Source of the DNA: Agrocybe praecox
Lineage: Eukaryota > Basidiomycota > Agaricomycetes > Agaricales > Agrocybaceae
Length of the DNA: 15,794 nucleotides
Direction of reading: 5' to 3'
Assembly: GCA_964017145.1 (NCBI GenBank)
Contig: CAXHKQ010000158.1
Location: forward strand, 1 to 15,794
Shown here piece after piece: positions 1-7,400 of this stretch (the first letter of the stretch is position 1; every line of letters begins with the position of its first letter). Position numbers and translations under genes: made by a program. Under the pieces are notes generated by a model. The model was not told where the DNA came from, ran no database searches, and saw only the letters and a program-made list of their open reading frames with translations.

Positions 1-387
1 ATTCACCCGATTGTACTTCTCCTCGTCGATCGATTTGACGCCGCATTGGAAATAAGCATAAACCGGTTTGTGGTCGCTCAGCCGCAGCTGCGTGACACTT
101 CCGTAGGCCAATTGGGCGATCGCAGGCCCTTCCACAGGATGCGATCGCACCAGGCCGGCGCCCGAGATTCGGCGTACTGATCTGTCTCGGGGGACGAATT
201 TATAGGTTGGTCGGAAAAGGATGCGACCTTCGTCGTATGGTGGAAGACGTTGCGCCTTGCGCTTCTCGTCAGCAGCTGGTCGTAGGCGAGCAGGATCTCG
301 GGATCGGCGGGAGCGTTGGTGTTGAGCAGATCGGGGGGGATGGTGTCCTTGAGGCGGTAGTTGAGGTCGCCGATCCAGAAGATGTGG
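1..387 (-). CDS. OCRL/INPP5B-type inositol polyphosphate 5-phosphatase, C-terminal catalytic exon with three apparent frameshifts (partial)
   Basis: This exon starts after acceptor AG at 389-388, preceded by a C-rich tract, and runs off the window edge. It encodes the last catalytic blocks: HIFWIGDLNYRLKD, EILLAYDQLL, FRPTYKFVP, ESRAPAWCDRILWKG and LRLSDHKPVYAYF, ending near KSIDEEKYNRVN. The catalytic Asp/Asn of GDLN, the Asp of WCDRI and the His of SDHKPV are all present. The blocks do not share one frame. The first runs to about 240-280, FRPTYKF lies in a second frame, APAWCDRI returns to the first and SDHKPV is in the second again. The implied changes are one missing base at 240-280, one extra base in the G5 run at 189-193, and one missing base near 122-132. 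Read literally, the protein would be truncated. Intact homology across all breaks favours sequence errors or a very recent lesion. Confidence 0.8.
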
Positions 388-1005
388 CTGTGGTGGAGGA
401 GGGTTCAATAGACAAATCGTTGTTGAAAAACGGCTTGGACCGATGAGATTTTTGAAGTCAAGTCAAGGCTGTCAATTCGCAAAGGGCTTTCTCATGACCA
501 AAAACAAATGCATCAAAGTAACAGCCATTTTGAGCAAACCGAATTTTTTGTACTTCCGAAAATATTTAGTTGATTTTGACTATGTTTCGTCGATCTTCGG
601 TGTGCTCAAGAAGCAATTTTTTATATCGGCTAGGGCAGAAACACGAATAACAATTAAGGCATAATTTTGCTTCAGCGGTACTTCTATCTATCAGCAGTGG
701 CGGATCCAGGGTGGCTATGGTAGTTCCAGCCACCACCCCCCCTCCCCCTTTCCTTGACCAACACACAAATGTATAGCTTCGTAATAGAGGAATAGACAAA
801 AAAGTTACGCTGTTAGAGATTCTGACTACAGGCAACCCTATAGCGCACATCCTAATTCCACTCAACTCACACAGCGCGCGGTTGTCAACACAATACACAC
901 AAACGATCACAGGCGCTCTCTCGATCGGAGCTTTTTCTACTGGTACACATACACACACATTACACGAATGGAATATGGTTCGAATGGATTTGGCAAATTA
1001 CAATA

Positions 1006-1030
1006 AATCCGCCTGACCGCGCGAGAATAT
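1006..1030 (-). repeat. Left member of a diverged inverted-repeat pair
   Basis: The reverse complement of 1006-1021 is cgcggtcaggcggatt, found exactly at 2805-2820. The match continues imperfectly further inward (taatattctcg against taatattttcg). The related motif cggtcgcgatt occurs on the minus strand at about 1078-1088 and 1159-1169 and on the plus strand at about 2713. The two regions may be ends of one 1.8-kb non-autonomous element or two separate copies. Confidence 0.5.
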
Positions 1031-1060
1031 TACCAGAAAATATTACATATTGGTTGACAA

Positions 1061-1190
1061 ACGTACTATATAATAACAATCGCGACCGGGCGAACATATA
1101 CGCATTCAAATGAACTAAAATATTCATCGGACCAGTTACTGACGTACTATATAATAACAATCGCGACCGGGGAACATATTAGCATTCAAA
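1061..1190. repeat. Two-copy direct repeat, 81-bp offset
   Basis: The segment 1061-1110 (acgtactatataataacaat, then cgcgaccggg and gcattcaaa) is repeated at 1142-1190 with a few changes and one indel. The 31 bases between copies are unrelated to the repeat. It lies next to the left arm of a wider inverted-repeat pair. Confidence 0.85.
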
Positions 1191-2079
1191 ACTACTACGA
1201 TTCCACATATTATTCAATATTCGACTGCCGAGTTCATATTACGCATATTATCACGTGTTTCTTTTTCGATTGGAAGGACATAACTTCTCATTGCAGTGAC
1301 ATAGAACGATGAACGTAAACTCAAAACGAAAGGTAATGAAATTTTGCCGAGTCCTCATCATTCGAAATAATGTGCAAAAATCGTTAGGGGTTCTAAATCT
1401 GTTTGAAAAGTAAAGGCTCCTTGAATTAGATAAGGATGAGACTTTTTGTGAATACTGTTTTTTATTCAAATCAAATATAGTTTTTAGCGCGGAAATATCA
1501 ACGAGAATAATTTTTAACGATATTTGTAAATTTTTTTTCTCAAAATATCATTGAGAAATCATGTTTAAGACCCTTTTTCATGTTTATAGATCCTTTTTTA
1601 CTTTCTTGGCCTTAGCAACTATTTAAAAGTCCTAAAACGTAATTTTTCAGGCTATCGATAACACGAAGCAACATTTTCGGATAACAATTAAAATTTAGGG
1701 GTCCAACTTAACTTTTCTGATAGTCTTCATCAACCCTAAGGAACATATAAAAAATAATAATAGGTAAATCCTCTGCCTTTTTTGGGCTGTCAGCTATTTC
1801 AATCAGAATATAATGTACGGACAATCTCACTCATTTTTATGGCAGCAGTATAACAGCCCGCCCCAATACAAGTCAGCAAAGATTTTTTGTGCATTTTTTC
1901 GAGTCATGGAGTTTTGTCTGTATTTCTATTACCTATTATTCGAGTATACCTGCATCGTTCTAAGTCACCCCTGTAAAAAGCTACGTCACTTAAACAGAAG
2001 ACGAACACACGGATATTCGGTATGGAGAGGAATATTTTATTCCACTCTCTCATACAAAATATGACGGGCAGCTGAAGAA

Positions 2080-2660
2080 TGTGCTGTCGCCGCTGACCGT
2101 CAGCAGCCGTTGTCGCCTCTTGCTCGTCTCTGCTCCGTCGTCTCACGAATGCTTTCCAAGCAGGGCGCCGCTCACAGCGAGCTGAACAGCAAGGCGGCCA
2201 GCAACTCGCTGTGCTTCGAATCGAACGGCTGCGGCTGCGACGATTGTTTCGTTGCCGTCGTCGGATCCTCTTGGTGTTCCTCGCACCGGCTGCCTCCGGC
2301 AGTAGGCGACGCGACTAGCGCCCGAGGTGCTGGATGCTGCAACCGAGACATTGAGTCCTTGCACTGGCCGCGCGTCTTCTGCATTGAGCATCTGGTGTGC
2401 GAGCTACCCACCGCCAATGCGGAGAAAAGACGACGATACGGGCAACACTAGTGCAGCGGCGAACCGGTGAAGGGCGACGAAGGGCAGGAAAGCGAGTGGC
2501 TGGGGCATTGTATGCCGGATATTCACTAGCTGTAGGCCTGCTGAGCGATGGAGGAGGGAGCACAGCTTGCGTTTATTGCAAGCAGACCACCGCACGACCG
2601 CACGACCGATATTTGTGGTTTGTTTATAAACATACAAATTGGGAGGGGAAGTGACACAAA
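2080..2660. other. GC-rich island in the intron, function unknown
   Basis: About 580 bp of clearly GC-rich sequence with many CpGs sits in AT-rich intron, between the two members of the inverted-repeat pair. Several short frames are open on both strands, which GC-rich sequence allows by chance, and none matches a family I recognise. On the minus strand a frame starting at an acaATG (2508) could be spliced (2411-2337, 75 nt, GTGGGT...TTGCAG) to give a 96-residue product with a hydrophobic N-terminus. On the plus strand a cysteine-rich frame of 100 residues runs 2149-2451. Neither is supported enough to be called a gene. Confidence 0.3.
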
Positions 2661-2788
2661 ATAACATGCTCGGATCAGTGTTCGTAATCGACTAATATCT
2701 ATATTCTCGGGCGGTCGCGATTTTGTTACTAAAATATTCGCATATTACAAGCCGATATTCGCCAGCGCGTATATTTTTATATTCGTGT

Positions 2789-2820
2789 ATGTTAATATTT
2801 TCGCCGCGGTCAGGCGGATT
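2789..2820 (+). repeat. Right member of a diverged inverted-repeat pair
   Basis: This is the plus-strand counterpart of 1006-1030, containing cgcggtcaggcggatt at 2805-2820, preceded by gttaatattttcgc. The nearby stretch 2700-2790 carries related motifs (cggtcgcgatt, atattcgcatatta). Confidence 0.5.
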
Positions 2821-3931
2821 GAGTCGTATCGGAACAAGCAAATCGAACGCATTTCCTTGCAAGCCGCGCGCCTCGTAGTTGGTCTATTGGGATGCATATT
2901 AGAGCAGGCTAATATTGCATATAATATCCACGTACAAACGCGAGTCTCTTGGTCCCCAGTCGTGTGTTCTTTCCAGTGGTTTAATTCTACGCGCGCGCCC
3001 TCCCGCACACGGTCACCGATCCCCCGCCCGTCCCCCTATCTACATACAGTCCACTCGCTCCAAGTTATTCAACGCGCGTCTATCATCCGCCGCCGGGCTT
3101 TGTTCGAACATAGGCCCTTCGGGCCAATAATTATTTCTGTTCAACCATTTCATTAACATACTGCACGATGATTTTGTCGTCATTTTAATCATTGAATTTA
3201 TCATCAAAAACAGTAATGCGTACAGTAATGCATAGAGTTATATGATCGTAATAAAGTAGAATTTAATTAAATGTAAGTGCAAGGGTAAAGGTTCCCAAGT
3301 CCAAGACCAGGACCGTGGTCTAAAGGTTGGATACCATAAAGAAGACTCTCGAGACTATAAGTATCAAGAATATAAACATGTTTATGTCTGTATACCTATC
3401 TAGATACAAATACAAGGCAAAGTAACCACATTTGAATTTAACATTATATCTTGGTTTTTACTTTAAACCGGAAAACCAACTATGATAATGAATCATATGC
3501 TCTTGTCCACAAAGTGCGACAAAAATATATATTTCCACTTTGTTTCCTAAATGGTTGGAAATATTGAATTAAGAAAACCGTTGAAATCTGTGTGATTACC
3601 AGTGTCACATACAGATGGCGCTCAATTCAAACTATAGTTCGAAAGGTACACAGCCGCTACACGCTGCTATGTACTATTATTACCATTAAGGGGGTAGTCC
3701 TCTAAATAATATTTTCGTATGGCAATTTTTTTTTGTTAGCTTAAAATTATCTTTGGAATGTATATTTTATTGTAGGCTTTATCCCATCTTTGTCGGAAAC
3801 TTGGATCGTCCGTTATGCAGAGATGTGCATCGGCGCGACGTGCGCGCTTGCATGCAAAACCAAGCGTTACCCGAAACTTCAAATGCGTTTTTCTCGAAAC
3901 GGTGTTCTAGAAATCGGTGTGCAACATAGCG
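2821..3931. other. Intronic stretch left of the retrotransposon, no gene
   Basis: This begins GC-moderate (2821-3130) with C-rich tracts and a small perfect hairpin (ggccc/gggcc, 3113-3125), then becomes AT-rich with nothing recognisable up to about 3690. The segment from about 3695 (ttaagggggtagtcctct) to 3931 looks like an older repeat interrupted by the BEL/Pao insertion and continued at 10401. No matching far end was identified. Confidence 0.5.
3927..3931. repeat. Target site duplication, left copy (tagcg)
   Basis: The five bases tagcg sit directly before the 5' LTR and again directly after the 3' LTR at 10396-10400. The left flank reads acatagcg, so its first three bases also match the LTR end; the 5-bp reading assumes TG...CA termini. 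Confidence 0.9.
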
Positions 3932-4136
3932 TGTCGCGGTGTAAATGCCACCGCTGTATTCAAGATCCACATCACACACACACACACATCAACACACCAG
4001 GCTGAGTGCATCTCGCTCATCATCATTAGATCGTAGAGAGGACAAAACCAGCTGATGATTGTGATCAAACAAATATGTATGAATGTGTAGGTGAGCTTAT
4101 TAGTTTCGGATTGCCGTTTCGAGTTGTCCGGACCAA

Positions 4137-4144
4137 TATAAAAG
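4137..4144 (+). promoter_or_regulatory. TATA box of the 5' LTR promoter
   Basis: The sequence is TATAAAAG, in the context gaccaaTATAAAAGgccgac. Transcription would start about 25-30 bases downstream, near the CA at 4166-4167. A GGACA at 4195-4199 lies about where an arthropod downstream promoter element would be expected, within one base of the usual spacing, but that is only suggestive. Confidence 0.7.
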
Positions 4145-4204
4145 GCCGACAGTTGTTAGAACGAGCAGAATAAGTGGTTGCTAGCGACGGAGGTGGACAA
4201 CGCT

Positions 4205-4274
4205 GTAAGTTCCCTCCGCCGAAATTTATTACTGTATTTTTTCTTACACACTATTGTCTCCCACATTTTAATAG
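4205..4274 (+). other. Candidate 70-nt mini-intron inside the LTR
   Basis: A perfect GTAAGT donor at 4205-4210 is followed 70 nt later by a pyrimidine-rich stretch (tattttttcttacac, then ttgtctccc) and an AG at 4273-4274. This is the length and layout of a typical short insect intron. It lies between the predicted transcription start and the AATAAA signal, which begins four bases after the acceptor. The same structure is at 10238-10307 in the 3' LTR. The acceptor (ttttaatag) is weaker than the donor. Splicing is inferred from sequence only. Confidence 0.4.
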
Positions 4275-4277
4275 ATC

Positions 4278-4283
4278 AATAAA
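4278..4283 (+). terminator. AATAAA poly(A) signal in the 5' LTR
   Basis: AATAAA lies about 110 bases downstream of the predicted start site, which would place the end of R shortly after it. In the 5' LTR this signal has to be bypassed for full-length RNA to be made. Confidence 0.6.
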
Positions 4284-4362
4284 CGTATTCGATTGGTGAA
4301 ACGTTTTGTTGCTCGACGCGCCCCTCCGGGCAACCACCTACTTGGGCGATTGCGCCAGAACA

Positions 4363-4443
4363 TCTTTATTGACAGCGTTTCGTGCCGACGAACGTTTCTA
4401 CCAGCTCTAGCGAGAGCAACAAATCTCCAGAGCGTTTGAATAC
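4363..4443 (+). other. 5' leader of the BEL/Pao element without a recognisable primer binding site
   Basis: These 81 bases separate the 5' LTR from the first ATG. A primer binding site complementary to a tRNA 3' end would begin TGG within a few bases of the LTR. The leader instead begins tctttattgacagcg and contains no TGG. The priming tRNA cannot be named from this sequence. Confidence 0.6.
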
Positions 4444-7400
4444 GTGCATGTTGTTGTGCTGTATATACGGTTGTTCGATTGCTGTATGAGTCGTCGACAA
4501 AGCAAACGCTTGCTACAGCGCAACATATGCGAAAACTCACCGCTGCCGCTGCCGCAAATTCACGAGGAATTGAACGGCGCGATGGACAACGAGCTGAACG
4601 TCACCATGCGTGGAGGTGATGATTCCGCAGGTGCCGCTGCCGGCGAGCCCGACACGCAGGGTTTGGTGGCGCACATGAATGTCATGTTCGGGCACATCGA
4701 ACGGCAGTTCGCGGAGATGCACCGAGACTCCAAGGCGCGAACTAAGGCCCAGCTGGAGATCGTTGCCGAGCTGCGTTCAATCAGCCAGCGCGTGGCTGCC
4801 ATCGAAAATCCTCCCCCAGCCGCCGCCGTGACATCTGCACCCCCGGTCCAAGCGCAAAGTGCACTGCCACTCGCCAACCGTACCGAAAGGAATTCGACGG
4901 CGAGCACGGCAACAAATGCGTCGACCGCGTCACGACGATCGAGTGTTTCGAGCGCATCGACGAGCTCGCAACCAGCGCCAGTGGTTGTCAACCCACTGGC
5001 ACAGAAGCCGTTCGAACTGCCGAAGTTCTCCGGCGACGACGTCGAAGAATGGCCAATGTTCATTTCGTCCTACCGCCAGTCTACCGCCGCGTTTGCCTAC
5101 ACCGACCTGCAGAACATGTTCCGCCTCCAAAAAGCTCTGCATGGTGCTGCGAGAACGGCCGTCAAATCGCTGATCATGGACCCAACGACCGTCGAGGAGG
5201 CGCTCGAGAATCTGGAGCTCCAATTTGGGCGTCCAGACCTGCTGCTAGAGGACCAGAAAACAAAGCTGCGCAACTACCCGAAGGTGAACGAGTACAAGTT
5301 CGAGGAAATAATCTCCTACTCTGCACACGTATTGAACCTGGTCGCGCTACTCAATACCGAGGCAAATCGGCACACGCTGTCGGAGACATCGCTGATGAAG
5401 GAGCTCACTTCCAAGCTGCCCCACTCGCGCAAATGGAAGTGGATGGAGTACACAGAGACGATCGACGAGAGGCCGACCGCGGTGCACTTCTCAAGATGGC
5501 TCAAGGCGCTCGCACTGCGCGTGAGCAGAAACCATATGCTCAGCGACGCTCAACCATCCCAGCGCGGCGGTCAGGGCCGTGATCGTGACGTGAAGCGCAT
5601 CATGCATGTCGATGCCGACCTGTGTCGCTTATGTGAGAGGCAACACACCCTGAAAGCGTGCCAGCAGTTCCGGCAACTGGTGCCAGAAGAGCGGTGGAAA
5701 TGTGCGAGGCGATTCGGCGCGTGTTATGGTTGCTTGCGCACTGGACACACGCTATCGCACTGCAGCAAACTCGCCAACAAATCCCGCGAGGATGTGCGGC
5801 CGTACCACCCGATGCTGAGCGACCGAAACGAACATCAAGAGCCGATAACGTCGCCGCAGCAGCAGAATGAAACAGACGACTCGGAGGCGGCTAATGCAGA
5901 GGTGGAACCGTACCGCAACCCATTCAACAAAACCGTGTCGGCAGCAGCGTCGACTTTCTTGTGCGATACGGCGATGGAATTGCCGCTACTGTTCCGAGTC
6001 GTGCCGGTGACGCTGCACGGCCCAGAGCGCAGCGCGAGCACATACGCGTTGCTGGATGAAGGGTCGTCTACAACCCTTATCGACGACGAAATGGCCACTA
6101 CTCTGGGGCTCGACGGACCAGAGCGGACGATGGACTTCATGTGGATTGGGAGCCACAAGACCACAACGCCTACCCGGACGGTCGAACTGGGCATCAGCGG
6201 CACTCAGAATGGCGGTAAGCGGTACGATTTGAAGGACGTGTGCACGGTGCCACAGCTGAATTTACCCACACAATCGGCGACAATTTATGCTGACGATAAG
6301 AGGCACACACACCTGCGCGGCCTGCCGATCGCACAATATCGAAGCGCATCGCCAAAAATCCTCATTGGATTGGACAATTGCCATCTAGGAGCAGCCATCA
6401 AGACAGTGACAGGAGCACCGAACGGCCCGATCGCCGCCAAAACCCGTCTTGGATGGGTGGTGTACGGGCGCCAGGGCGCCAGCGCGCGCACACAGGCGCT
6501 ACATTTCTGCAACGTGGATGAGCAATATGCGGCGCTCGACACGATCGTGAGAGAGTACTACACAACCGAAAGCTTCGGTGTACAGGCGCCAACGAGGACG
6601 ATGGAGTCGGATGATGACGCGCGAGCTCGCGCTATGTTGCAGTCGACGACGGTGCGTATCGGTGCGCATTTTCAGACAGGATTGCTGTGGCGCAGCGATG
6701 ATATTCGCCTGCCGCCGAGCTATGCGATGGCTCTGCAACGGTATGAGACGGTCGCGCGAAAAATGCGACGCGATGAGGAGTACGCGCAGCTGTACGCGAA
6801 GCAGATCGAGGACTATGTCGCCAAAGGCTATGCGCGCCGACTGTCGGCCGACGAGGTGGCCGTGAACGACAGCCGCACCTGGTATCTGCCTCACTTCGGG
6901 GTGCAGTCGATACACAAACCGGGGAAACTCCGCATCGTGTTCGACGCGGCGGCGACGGTTGATGGACAGTCGCTGAATTCCGCACTGCTCAAAGGACCCG
7001 ACCTCAACCAGCCGCTCGTGGGCATCCTGCTGCAGTTCCGCATGCGCTGTGTTGGCGTGTGCGCAGACGTGGCAGAGATGTTCCACCAGGTGGTCATGCA
7101 GCCGGGCGACAGACGGGCGCAGCGCTTCTTGTGGCGCGACGATGGGGGCCTACCACCTCACGTGTACGAGATGAACGTGATGACTTTCGGCGCCACATGC
7201 TCGCCAACAAGCGCTCAGTTCGTGAAAAACATGAACGCGAGCGAGCACGAACTCGAATTCCCGGACGCTGCGGACGCTGTACGGAAGCTGCACTACGTGG
7301 ACGATTTTGTCGCGAGCTTCGCGACGGAAGATGAGGCGGCGCGAATCACGAGCGAGGTGGTCGAGATTCACCGGCGTGGCGGCTTCGTGCTGAGGGGGTT

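Larger units (their letters stand above)
388..2079. other. Left intronic stretch with no gene
   Basis: This is AT-rich intron. Around 697-765 lies cagtggcggatccaggg followed by an imperfect hairpin (ggtggct/agccacc) and a C-rich run, which resembles transposon-terminus sequence but has no identified partner end. A short CA run is at about 945-958. The 81-bp-offset repeat and the left inverted-repeat member fall at 1006-1190. From 1200 to 2079 I see only AT-rich sequence and a small imperfect palindrome near 2025-2050. Confidence 0.6.
3932..4362 (+). repeat. 5' LTR of the BEL/Pao element
   Basis: This is 431 bp starting TGTCGCGG and ending CCAGAACA, repeated at 9967-10395. The end point is set by where the two copies stop matching (one further T is shared only because the target duplication begins with t) and by the TG...CA rule. 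It carries a (CA)8 run near 3973-3988, a TATA box at 4137, a candidate mini-intron at 4205-4274 and AATAAA at 4278. By this layout U3 covers roughly the first 235 bp, R about 4167-4300 and U5 the remainder. Confidence 0.95.

Noticed and set aside
697..765. Transposon terminus (cagtggcggatccaggg) with hairpin and C-run
   Set aside because: It resembles common insect transposon ends, but I found no inverted partner or target duplication, so an element cannot be delimited.
566..958. 130-residue minus-strand open frame
   Set aside because: Low-complexity, cysteine- and valine-rich translation of intronic DNA including a C-rich tract; no recognisable domain and no splice or start context to support it.
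3113..3125. ggccc/gggcc hairpin as a terminator
   Set aside because: A five-pair stem without a T run, in a eukaryotic intron; likely chance in GC-rich sequence.
2785..3156. 123-residue plus-strand frame right of the inverted repeat
   Set aside because: The translation shows no family motif, and the end is rich in Pro/Arg from C-rich tracts; it overlaps the repeat arm.
3973..3988. CA microsatellite as an independent feature
   Set aside because: It is part of the LTR and simply varies by one unit between copies.
6499..7086. 195-residue minus-strand frame inside pol
   Set aside because: It is the antisense shadow of the GC-rich reverse transcriptase region; several similar shadows lie across gag-pol on both strands.
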